This document shows, piece after piece, positions 52,373 to 62,348 of a stretch of 64,000 nt of DNA (positions are counted from its first letter, which is position 1; each line of letters begins with the position of its first letter). The position numbers and the translations under genes are program-made. The notes beneath the pieces were generated by a model, which was not told the DNA's origin, did not search any database, and worked only from the letters and a program-made list of their open reading frames with translations. The DNA comes from Epithemia pelagica (taxonomy: Eukaryota; Bacillariophyta; Bacillariophyceae; Surirellales; Surirellaceae): positions 930,001 to 994,000 of the forward strand of contig OX337238.1 in NCBI GenBank assembly GCA_946965045.2. Direction: 5' to 3'.

Positions 52373-55021
52373 TTAGTCGAAACGTCTTTTGTAGTGTAGT
52401 GGTCCAAACGGAGACGGGGCAGAACGTGAACCAAGAGACGCAGCTGGAACAATGCCTCCCATTGTTGGGTCTGAACTGTTGCTCGAATCTGTGGAATATG
52501 ACGAAAACGAAATGTCTCCGTCGTCAACAAGCAGAGGTTCAAAAGCACTGTCATCATCGTCATCGTAATCGTCGTGGGAGTCTACAGAATCATCGCCGTC
52601 ATCGTCTTCCATCATGGCATCTAGCGCGCGCTCATCTGATTTCGAGAGAATACCGCTGCTGCTGCGGCTGCTAAAGCTCAATGGAGAAGAAAACGCCGAT
52701 TCATCGCCATCTGCTTCGTCGTCCGTCTCGTCATACGAGTCGTCCACGAGGCGGTGACGGTGCTGATCCCGGTGGTGCCATCTCATAGAGTCAATTGGAT
52801 TGTCTTCTTCATCATCCGCATCAGAACCATCATCAAGCTCGTGCGAAGTATTGCGTAGACTATAGTCGTCATCGTCATGTTCGTCCTCAGTTCCTGAATG
52901 AGAATGTCCATCCGTGTCGGAGTGCGAAATACCATCCGTTTCCCAATGGGAATCCGTATGTTCATCCGTTTCCGAATATATGTGGTCGTCATCGTCCGTC
53001 TGGGAATTGTTAGCGTGGTCCAGATCTCCAATTTCCTTGTCCACTCCGTCTTCGTCGTCATCCTCATCCTCTTCATCGTCGCCAAAGAAACGCGGTTCCG
53101 TTGGTCCACCAATCCCTCCTACCAAGCCAACTTCAATACCGATCTCATGTGCAATGGCACTGAAGAAATAAAGACCATCCCATCCAGCATCCATACTCAT
53201 AGCATTTGAGAGTCTACCCATGTCCCATTTATCTTCCTCATTCATTCTCTCGTCTTGCGACGTGCTTTCTTCGTCTAAATCCTCTTCGTCATAGGACAAA
53301 CTGTAGACCTGACCAACGTAGACTTCATGTACGTTGACCCGCTGATGATCACTACTCCGAACGCGGCTCTTATCTTTCTTCTGTTTGTTTTCCTTCTTTT
53401 TACTGGGTGCTCGTTTTGGCTGCTTCTTATCAAGCAATTCATCCAAACAGTTCCGTTTCCGCAAGATTACCATTCGCTGTGTGCGTTCAACGTCACGACG
53501 TTGATCTCGCATCGCTTCGTCTTCTACAACGCCTTCCTCTGCACCGGCATTGTTGTTCTTTGTGGATGTGATATTCCTCTCTAGAGTGTTCATGGTAGCA
53601 GCTCCTCCGTCACCGAGGCGAAGCACGGACATGGACCGCGCAATCTTGAGAAAGATTTTGATCACTTGTTCTTCTGCTTGCGTCCACTTGAATGGCCATC
53701 TTGCACCTTGAACTCCCAGCATGATATCTTTCTGATTTTGTTGGATGTAATCCTCAAAATGAGATGCCAACTGTAACTGTTTCGTCGATGAATCCGAGGA
53801 CCTGTCGCTAGAAGTTGAATATTCAACATAGAGCAGTTCTGTAGTGGGGTGATCCAAGTCCGTCTGAGATCCCAGCTTCAAGTCATTCTCTGTTACATCA
53901 CATGTTGTTGTTTCGCTCTGAGATTCACTCTCGAGCTCCTTTCCATGCGATGTGATACGGTGATGATCTTTGGTGGAAATGGCAGTTCCGCGTGTCGCTG
54001 GTTCACCGTCATGATCATCATCTCCAAACGACATGCAACTATAACGTGCCAGCTCATTCATGCAATCCTGAGTATTGTCATTACCACAAAAGTCGTCCAG
54101 GCGGTATTCATTGAAAGCGCTCCAGTCACGCTGTATCTCTTTGAAATGCTCTTGAGACGACGCGTCCGCCAATTGCTTGACAGGTCGATCTTCCAGGAAC
54201 ATACTGTTGCTGTTTTGTGCCAGAGTTGCAATGGAGCTTGTCTTTATTTCCTGATCATGCGGACCATCTTTAATGGTAATTGGACTTGAATTAGAGGCTC
54301 GATCCTTGCTTGTGCTCTTTACTATCAGACCATGGTCAAAGAGGTGTTCCTTGTCCCGAATGCGCAGATCCAGTAAACTCAAATCTTCTTCATTGTCTTC
54401 TTTGCGGGCCACGGTACGTTTGCGTTCCTCCACTTGGGGTTCGTCGTTTTGTTTCATGGAACGAGTGCCCTTCTTTTGTGCTTTTGCTGCTCCACGTTCA
54501 CTCCAATAGGCCGGGCCTTCCGAACGACCTCCTTCCTCCGGCATGTCCAACAGCAGGAGGGGAGGGGTCTTGGAAGCATGAGTGCCTGTTGTTGTTGCGG
54601 TTGCTTCCCCTGCAAGTTCTGGTCGTCGTCTTGCAACCATGGACCTGTTGCTTTGAAACAGAATACTGTTGGACTCATGTTTCAAAATGTCATACAAGAC
54701 TTGTGAGAAGCGCATTTGACGACGCATGGCCACTGCCAGGTTGATGAGAACTGTAGCAGTCGCAATGGGGGAATGAACCAATAAACTCTGAAGTTGCATC
54801 ATGTCTTGTTGCTGCTGCGGACCAATACTAAGCATCTGATGATTTGTAGAGTCGTCCAAACCAAGCACGGCTCCAGGAACGGGTGGCGTGGGGGCCGAAT
54901 GGACCAGAGTTCTGGTCAGAATGGTGTCTGGAATAGCTGCTTCCTCTTCTTCGTCTTCTTCGCTTGTGGAGCTCGAGCTTTCACTTTGAGAATAGGTCCA
55001 GAAGCATGGGTCGTGATGTGG

Positions 55022-55064
<43 letters not shown>

Positions 55065-56434
55065 GGGGACTCATTATCATCCTCGTTTACCGCACTGCTG
55101 CTGAGGGTACTGTGGGAGATTCTTTCTTCTGCTTCCGAGGAGGAGGAGGACGACGACGTGGTGGTATCCGGACTATGGTTTCGAATCAAACTCAGCAGAG
55201 TTGCCATGACACTGGCTTGTCCCGGTTGTTGGTGTTGGTGTTGGTGGTGATTTCTTTGGCTCCACGTCTCATTCTCTACAGCCGGACGACTGCTGCTGCT
55301 CACTGGTTCTTGTGGTTGTTGTTGCTGGTGGTACGAGGAACGTGATGGAATGGACGGAGTGGTGGTACTCGTCAAAGTGTGCTTCGGTTGGGTTCCCCCG
55401 GGTGGTTGGTACTCGTTGTTGTTGCTGTTGGTGGTGGTGGTCGGAGACGGCGTGGCCAGCAACTGATCCGGTGTCAAGAGCTCCCAGGAGGGTGGTGGTG
55501 GCTCCTGTTCGGCTTGTTGTGGTTGGGTATGGTGCCATACCAGAGTCGTGCTGGTCGAAGTGGTTTCCGGTGATGACGACTCTCGGGTGTTGGTGGTTTC
55601 TTCTGCTTGTGGTTGTGCATCCTCCTCCGGTTGGACAGGTGTCGTTTCTGGATCCAACGGCACAGCTTCGTCCGGCAGGGTGGCGGACTCGGGTCGTTCT
55701 TTCTCCTTGTCTTGTTGCTGTGGTTGTGGTGGTGGGCGTGACCCAGTCTTGTTCTTGTTGTTGTTCTTGTTGTCGTATGGTAGATCCTCCGAGCCAATAC
55801 TACTGCCTGGATACTGCAGTATCTTGTGCAAGTCCAACGGTTGAAGGAGTGGTGGAGGAGGAGATGTCGTTGTTGTGTGTTTTCGGTTCTTTTTCAACAG
55901 ACTGGGACTCATGAGTTTCATGCGTCGAGCCGGCAAAGGAAGAATAGGAGCTGGTACAGTCTCTGTTTTGCTGGTTGGCACCACGGCCGATTCGACACTT
56001 TCTCGGGAGGATTCGATTCCTTGCAGTTGCTCGGACCGTGGCTCGCTTACGGGTTCTCGTCGTTCGTTGTTGTTGTCGTCTTCCAGAGATTCTTCGTCAT
56101 TGTCTTGTGCTTCCACGGCATCCTCTCGTTGTTCCTGTTCCAGTTCCTGATGCATTTCTTGCAACACTTGTCGACGAATGGCGGCTTCATCCACGGGAAC
56201 CGATGTCAGGCGCAACAAGGCCGCTGTGGTCAACATTCCGTTTGTCGCATTGCCACTTCTACGATTGGGAGCAGTAGCACTACCAGCGGCACCAAGTTGT
56301 TGCAGTTGTTGTTGTTGTTGATTTCGTTCGAGCAAGCGACGCGGAGCTTTGCGATTGGTGCGACAAATGGACAATAACGAGGGCCTTGTTGTCGTCTCGT
56401 GTCCACCCGGAGACGACAGTTCTCGACGATCCAT
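52373..56434 (-). CDS. Large acidic polyQ protein
   Basis: Single exon, 1353 residues from the first ATG at 56434. The N-terminal half is disordered, with Gln, Thr, Pro and Glu runs; a Q14-type tract is encoded at 55021-55063. A helical patch follows (L-L-V-H-S-P-I-A-T-A-T-V-L-I-N-L-A-V-A-M-R-R, about 545-570), then an acidic middle. Next is R-M-V-I-L-R-K-R-N-C-L-D-E-L-L (nt 53432-53476), which matches the C-terminus of the 1803-residue protein, followed by a Lys-rich patch. A short ordered region comes after that (W-D-G-L-Y-F-F-S-A-I-A-H-E-I-G, about 1085-1100). The end is extremely Asp/Glu/His-rich with E-T-D-x-H/G-x-S-H repeats (about 1140-1190). No known domain. The Asp/His tail could bind divalent metal, but that is speculation. 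Confidence 0.65.
55021..55063 (-). repeat. TTG/CAA microsatellite encoding polyQ
   Basis: An uninterrupted run of about 14 CAA codons on the minus strand, inside the 1353-residue protein. Pure codon use means it is likely to vary in length between strains. Confidence 0.9.
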
Positions 56435-57717
56435 AGTGACTGACACGACCACCTACTCACTCTTGCAATTGTGTGGATTGGGTTTGGTTCCTAGACGGTC
56501 GACTACCACCTACGATGTGCTCTCGCTCTCTCCGAGATGGAAACACGCCGGTCCTTTCCACCACACCACAACTTTACGACCTTGACCTTGTCCAATGTTG
56601 TTGTTGTTGATGATGATTGTTTCTGCGCATTCACACCAACCAAACCATACGAGAGATGACAGCAGAGGAGGAGCATCCTATCAACACAGAATCACCCAGC
56701 CGAAATGGATTTGTTATTTGATGAAAGCGGCGGAGGAGACCAACGGATCGATTGGGGAAGGGCATAAGTGTTTCAACGGATCTCTCGTGTAGATAACTCT
56801 TAGCTCCCATCGCTATACTTAAATAATCGCCATCCAGCCTGGGTCATTCTATTTGACTTCTATATGTGCCAAATATTTCTAAGTATCTTTGTAGTTTGCT
56901 GTACAAGAACCATCTAAGTATGCATATCTCGCTGCTCCCCCCAAATGCCTCTAACAAATCACTCGCAGGATGTCGCCAAGCCGAAACCTACTTAGAAGGC
57001 TGCCCCCCAACGACTCGCAAAAAAGTGTCACACGTGTGAACGGAACCTCGCGACAACGGCGAACGGCGTGCGCACGTTGTGGTTGTGTGGCGCGTGTCAC
57101 TCTGAGGAAACCAGTACGGCCCTCCGAATCCGCGCCTCGCCTACCCGACCCAAAAGTGTACGACAGTACACCACAATCCAACGACAATCCATAGCGCGGT
57201 AAACGCTCACTCTTGGCAACCACACCACCCGAGACACAAAAAATTTTGGTACAGAGAAAGAGCGAGAGAAGACGAGTGAAACAAGAGAGCGAGGAGAGAG
57301 AGAGAACAAAACATCCAAACAACAACAAATCATCCACAACATCACTCATTCAACAGCTTGTCGAGGGGTGGTGGTATTCCTGCCGCTGCGGATGAATCAA
57401 AGAGGCACTTTGTGAAGAATATCATCCAAGAGCACTTTGGGAATCCATCCATCCATCCATCCAAACAGCAACGAGCTTTTTGGTTGTCTGAATGGTGGCA
57501 TCGAAGAGACAATCTATCCGCACTACAACATCATCGATCGACCCATACATACATACATCTATAACAGATACACTGTGTGAATCGTTGTGGGTGTGGCAGA
57601 TTTTGGCAGCCGTTCCCAAAAGCTTGTTGTTCCCATCTCGACACTGAAATTGAATCGGTCTTGTTGTTGGTTGTTGTTGGGGCGTTGGAACCACCACAAC
57701 CACACCTGCCGCTCATC
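56435..57717. other. Divergent intergenic / promoter region
   Basis: About 1.3 kb between outward-facing genes. It includes a GA-rich run (57250-57310), a CCAT microsatellite (about 57447-57466) and an ACAT run (57544-57556). The plus-strand frame of the next gene is open from 57577 but has no ATG before 57718. Confidence 0.45.
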
Positions 57718-60700
57718 ATGCCCGAACCACGACGCTCCCATCGTCGTCGTCCTCATCAAATCCAAAGTCGCCCTTCAGGATCCTCCTCCTTGTCATCCGC
57801 ATCGTCCTCGTCTTCCTCCTCTTCTTCTTCTTCTTCTTCTTCCTCCTCCTCTTCTTCCCAGTCATCGTCTGGCTCGACCTTGTCAAGTCGTCCTCCCAGT
57901 CGCAGCCACAACCACACGGGAGGAGGAGGAACCGGCCGGGTGGTCCGCAAAACGACTCCTTCCCAGGGTCGTTCCAAAAGAAGACCAAGGAGCAGTCTGA
58001 TGCAATCTCCCAGTGGAGGTACCACCACCACCACAAGCAGTGTCGCCACGCCGCCCCCTCCTGCCGCCCGGAAAAAAGAAGGAGCTCCTCCTTCTGCCAC
58101 AACCACAACAACGACGACAACAAGACCCGAACCAGCAACCACTACGACTAGTACTAGTACGAGTGCCGAAGCAACAGGAGGATGGATGATGAGCATGTGG
58201 TCGGGGTGGAATTCTCCTCCTTCCTCCTCGGCCACTGCCCCTGCCACGACCGAGAAGACAACAACGACGACATTTCCTGTAGGAGCAGCAGTGACCAAAA
58301 CACCATCGTCCTCCAAAAAACCAACCAAGCCATCCAAACAACAACCCCAAGTACCACGGCACCGACGACGACGACCAGGACAATCTCATCAGGCAACCAC
58401 CGACGCCAATAATAAAAAGAAACCACCCTTGCCCACCACCATTGCCTATCCCCACAAACAACAACAACAACAGGATACCGAGGACCGCACGTCTCGGCCC
58501 ACCGTATCGGTGGTGAAATCGGTCTCTCCCAAGACGACAACAACAAGAACAACGACAAGTGGAACCCCTCCAAGCACCACCACCAAGGCGGTTCCTCCTA
58601 CCAATACAGTATTGACACGCAAAGGAAAACCACGCTTGTCGTCGTCGTGTTCCTCGTATTTTCAAGAATGGACCTTGGATGCCGGTGTCCTGAAACAGCA
58701 ATTTAGTTTTTCCGTCGGCCATCATCCAGAGGAGGTACAAGACTATTCCCGTGCCATGGCAGGGGGTGATTCGCAGACGCTCGAGTACGACAATGACGAA
58801 GATGCCTTTGAAGATATTTTGGAATTGGGAGAAGATTTTGACAATGTTCAAGCCTTTTACGAAGCCTATCACAATCAAAAACAGGCCCTTCAACAACGGC
58901 TCTTGTTGCCGCCGCCGCAAGGCAGTACGAAATCGAAACCGGGTCGTACCGGGGGACCGCCACTGTTGCAGGAGGAAAACCAGGGTGATGAAACCAGCCA
59001 TGGCATTCGCGAACCAGCTCCCGACTCGCCACCCTCTGCGGCGGCATCCCCGTCCTCCTACATGGCAGCAGCGGCGGCGGCCAAGAAACAACAACAACAA
59101 GCGACCGGAGGAATGTGTACGCCAACCTTTTGCTCCCCCACCTCGGTCATGTACTCGACCATGTCACCCCCACGATCCTCGTCAACTAACCAACAACGAC
59201 AAGATTTGGACCCTTTGGAAAGGGTCAGTGAACCACCCCTGTACAATCCCTTGTCGGCAATCATCTCCAAACGCTTGTTTGGTCGTTCCGGAAATGACGA
59301 CCAAGACGACGACGACCAGCTCGAAGAATCCTCCATTCTCACGGGAGACAGCAAACGCAAGCGGAAACGGGGGAGTGACAGTGCAACCCAACAACAACAA
59401 CCACAGTCATCTCTTTCGCAACGAGCCATGCGCCAACAGTACCAAACACCACCACAAGTACGTCCACCTCCTCCTCCACGTGATTTGGAAAAGGAAGCCA
59501 CCTTGGCATTTTCCAGTCCCACCTCCATGGCGGCCCGTCGATTGGGCAAACGAGGAAACTTGTGGGCCCATCGACCATCCCATCCAGATCAGCAACACCA
59601 ACACCAACAACTCTTGTCGTTTGCCTCAATGGAAGGAGAAGACGCACCCACACGAGCCACGATTCACTGCACGGTGCCCAAACGACGGTTGCCCCCTCCG
59701 CAGACACCGCCCAACCCCAAAATTTTTGAACAAATGAATCAAGTCTTGCAAGTCACACCGACCAACCCACTGGTCGATGAAGCCAATGCCGCCGAATTGC
59801 GAAAACGCCGACAAGAACGAGAACGTCTCAAGAAACAACACGAGGCCTTGATGGCACGGATGCGAGAGGATCCCAAGGCGGCTCCCCGTCTCGTAAGTTT
59901 GGTACAACCGCAAATTCGTCGGTATTTGGCCCAAACCAAGTACCAACGACAGCGGTCCAGCGCACGATGCATTCAAAAGCAGTACCGCAAGTATCGCCAC
60001 ATTCAACGGCAACGACAAATTCATTGTGAGCGACTAAAACGGATTGCGGCCATTGCCTCACGACAAGCCCTGGAACAACATCGCCATCAACACACCTGGA
60101 CCATGACGACCATGGAGCGGAGGTACCACGCCGCGGATATCATTGGAAGAAACGTGTTGCGCTATTACAGACACACGGTACGGGCGCGACAAATGGCCTT
60201 TTGGAACGAACGACAACGGGCTGTCGGGGCCTTTGAGGAACAACAACAAGATTGGGCGGCATCGTTGATTGCTCAAGCGTGGTTGGATAGCCGAGACCGA
60301 AGAACACGCCAAGCTTTGATGTACATTCAACAACGCTGGGCAGCGCGGGTTATTTTCCGTGTCATGTGCCGTTTCCACGTCATGAATCGAGCCAGAAAAC
60401 AACAGCTGGCATTCCATCAATGGATGGCGCAACAGAGATATTTTGCGGCGCTGGTGATTCAACGAGTCATGCGATATTACCACCATCGCCAGAACATGAA
60501 ACGCCAGACTGCTGCGGCCCTCATAGCTCGAGCCTGGCGACAGCAACGGTCACGACAAATCTTGAATCGCAGAGTTCGCCTGGGACGGTATCGACGCCGT
60601 GGGGCGGCGGCCAAAACCATCTATCGAGCATTTGTCCACAATCACGCGCAAAATGTGTTGCAGCGCCGTGTGCAAGAACGCAGGGCTTCCTTTGTCATCA

Positions 60701-62151
60701 CTCGCGCCTTTTATCGCTTCTACTTCGTGCGTGCTCTCAAACCTCTTTTGATGGAACATAAGATCCAACGACAAGAAGTACTTGACGATGCGGCTCGGGT
60801 TGTGACGAGGACCATTTCAAAACATGCGATGAGTCGTAAGATTGCCAAGCGTCAACAACAAGACAGAGAAAACGCAGCGGCAATCATGATCCAGCGTGCA
60901 TTTTCTCGTTTCTTTTTCCTTCGATCAATGGAACGAAAGATTGAATTCTCCAAGCAACGTCGAGAACGTGCACGCCACGAGGCGGCAATTGTTATCACTC
61001 GCGCGGTGTGTCACATGTCCTTCCACAAACGGTTTGATCGCAAAATCAAGGATCGCAAGCAGCGAGAAGAACAACGACGCAAAGAAGCGGCCGTGATTCT
61101 GTCTCGGGCCATGAGGCACTTTTACTTCTTGAGTTACCTTGACCGCAAGACGGCCCCTCGCAGACAACAACGCGAACAGAAAGAGCATACATCCGGACGA
61201 GTTATCCTGCGTTTCCTCTCTACAATCCACTTTCGAAAAACAGTGGAACGGAGAATTGCCATTCGTCGGGAGCAACGGAGACAGCATCGAGCTTCTGAGA
61301 TGATGGTGGAGGGGACTTGTACTTCAAAGTTATTTCAGCACGTCTTGGAGCGCAAATGGACTCGAGCAAACCCCAAACAACGTGCCTCTGCGCGGATCAT
61401 TACTAGAGCCTTTGCTCAGCATCGATTTCGTCGGGTGCTTGAGCGAAGAATTGCGGAACGTGAAAGACGAAAGAGACAGGCTGCCGCCTCTGTAATCACT
61501 CGCGTGTTTGTCCATGTTCGATCTCAACGCATCCTCGACGGCAAAATTGCTCAACGAAAGCAACAGCACTTGGAACAGTCTTCGGCCCTCGTTATTACTC
61601 GTGCATTTGCTTGTTTACGCTTTCGTCGGATCTTGTCCCGTAAGATTGAGCATCGCAGAGAAGGTCAAATCAAAAAATTCCAGTCGGACGTGGAGGCTGC
61701 TGCCGCCGAGATTATTTTTCGAGCGTTGTCGTACCACTATGCTCGTACGAATGTGATTCGTCGATTGCAGAGAAAGAAACATGCTCGAGAACAGTTGGCG
61801 GCCCGAATGATGGAGCGGATGAAGAAACTGCAACGAGATTTGTTCCAATTGCCACAAGAGGGCCAAAACGACACACATACAGAGTACGAACAAAAACAAG
61901 GACGTGAAGGCGAAGAAAAGACAACCCCGCTCTCATCTCAATTACATCAACAAAACTTTTCCTTGTTTGCTTCTGAACGTCTCAGGCAATTTCAGATGGA
62001 AAGCAAACGTCAAGATCAGGTTCGGTCGAGTGCCAAGGAGAGATTTCGAACTGGCGTCCGCCGCAAAACACGCATGATCTTGCAACGACACAGGCAACGG
62101 CAGCAACGAAAGCAGCCTCCTATTGCATCTTCTCAACCCACCAATGAGTAA
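57718..62151 (+). CDS. Large protein with a long array of degenerate IQ repeats
   Basis: Single exon, 1477 residues. The first half is disordered, with a Ser tract (about 21-50), Thr/Pro/Gln-rich sequence, an acidic patch near residue 360 and A-F-S-S-P-T-S-M-A-A-R-R-L-G (597-610), shared with the protein at 44916. From about residue 720 to 1385 there is a nearly continuous helical array of about 18 IQ-like units of 35-45 residues. Early units keep the Gln (C-I-Q-K-Q-Y-R-K-Y, L-V-I-Q-R-V-M-R-Y-Y), but most later ones read V-I-T-R-A-F followed by R-x-x-x-R-x-L-E-R-R-I. The pattern resembles the IQ arrays of ASPM- or myosin-like proteins and predicts a stiff helix that binds calmodulin-like light chains. 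Full-length family not recognised. Confidence 0.75.
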   Translation: MPEPRRSHRRRPHQIQSRPSGSSSLSSASSSSSSSSSSSSSSSSSSSQSSSGSTLSSRPPSRSHNHTGGGGTGRVVRKTTPSQGRSKRRPRSSLMQSPSGGTTTTTSSVATPPPPAARKKEGAPPSATTTTTTTTRPEPATTTTSTSTSAEATGGWMMSMWSGWNSPPSSSATAPATTEKTTTTTFPVGAAVTKTPSSSKKPTKPSKQQPQVPRHRRRRPGQSHQATTDANNKKKPPLPTTIAYPHKQQQQQDTEDRTSRPTVSVVKSVSPKTTTTRTTTSGTPPSTTTKAVPPTNTVLTRKGKPRLSSSCSSYFQEWTLDAGVLKQQFSFSVGHHPEEVQDYSRAMAGGDSQTLEYDNDEDAFEDILELGEDFDNVQAFYEAYHNQKQALQQRLLLPPPQGSTKSKPGRTGGPPLLQEENQGDETSHGIREPAPDSPPSAAASPSSYMAAAAAAKKQQQQATGGMCTPTFCSPTSVMYSTMSPPRSSSTNQQRQDLDPLERVSEPPLYNPLSAIISKRLFGRSGNDDQDDDDQLEESSILTGDSKRKRKRGSDSATQQQQPQSSLSQRAMRQQYQTPPQVRPPPPPRDLEKEATLAFSSPTSMAARRLGKRGNLWAHRPSHPDQQHQHQQLLSFASMEGEDAPTRATIHCTVPKRRLPPPQTPPNPKIFEQMNQVLQVTPTNPLVDEANAAELRKRRQERERLKKQHEALMARMREDPKAAPRLVSLVQPQIRRYLAQTKYQRQRSSARCIQKQYRKYRHIQRQRQIHCERLKRIAAIASRQALEQHRHQHTWTMTTMERRYHAADIIGRNVLRYYRHTVRARQMAFWNERQRAVGAFEEQQQDWAASLIAQAWLDSRDRRTRQALMYIQQRWAARVIFRVMCRFHVMNRARKQQLAFHQWMAQQRYFAALVIQRVMRYYHHRQNMKRQTAAALIARAWRQQRSRQILNRRVRLGRYRRRGAAAKTIYRAFVHNHAQNVLQRRVQERRASFVITRAFYRFYFVRALKPLLMEHKIQRQEVLDDAARVVTRTISKHAMSRKIAKRQQQDRENAAAIMIQRAFSRFFFLRSMERKIEFSKQRRERARHEAAIVITRAVCHMSFHKRFDRKIKDRKQREEQRRKEAAVILSRAMRHFYFLSYLDRKTAPRRQQREQKEHTSGRVILRFLSTIHFRKTVERRIAIRREQRRQHRASEMMVEGTCTSKLFQHVLERKWTRANPKQRASARIITRAFAQHRFRRVLERRIAERERRKRQAAASVITRVFVHVRSQRILDGKIAQRKQQHLEQSSALVITRAFACLRFRRILSRKIEHRREGQIKKFQSDVEAAAAEIIFRALSYHYARTNVIRRLQRKKHAREQLAARMMERMKKLQRDLFQLPQEGQNDTHTEYEQKQGREGEEKTTPLSSQLHQQNFSLFASERLRQFQMESKRQDQVRSSAKERFRTGVRRKTRMILQRHRQRQQRKQPPIASSQPTNE

Positions 62152-62348
62152 AAAGACTCGAAATTTCTGTTCTTATAGCAATGTATGTAGTATCTTAACT
62201 TAAGGTTTGGTGGATCGTTTCTTTTTTCTTGTTTTTTGGATTCACTTTGACTAATAATCTAAGTATAGCACAAGATGGATTCTAACCCGAACTGGGTATT
62301 AGTTCGACGTGAATCTTTGCATGAGGAGGACTCGGACGTGCACATTCT

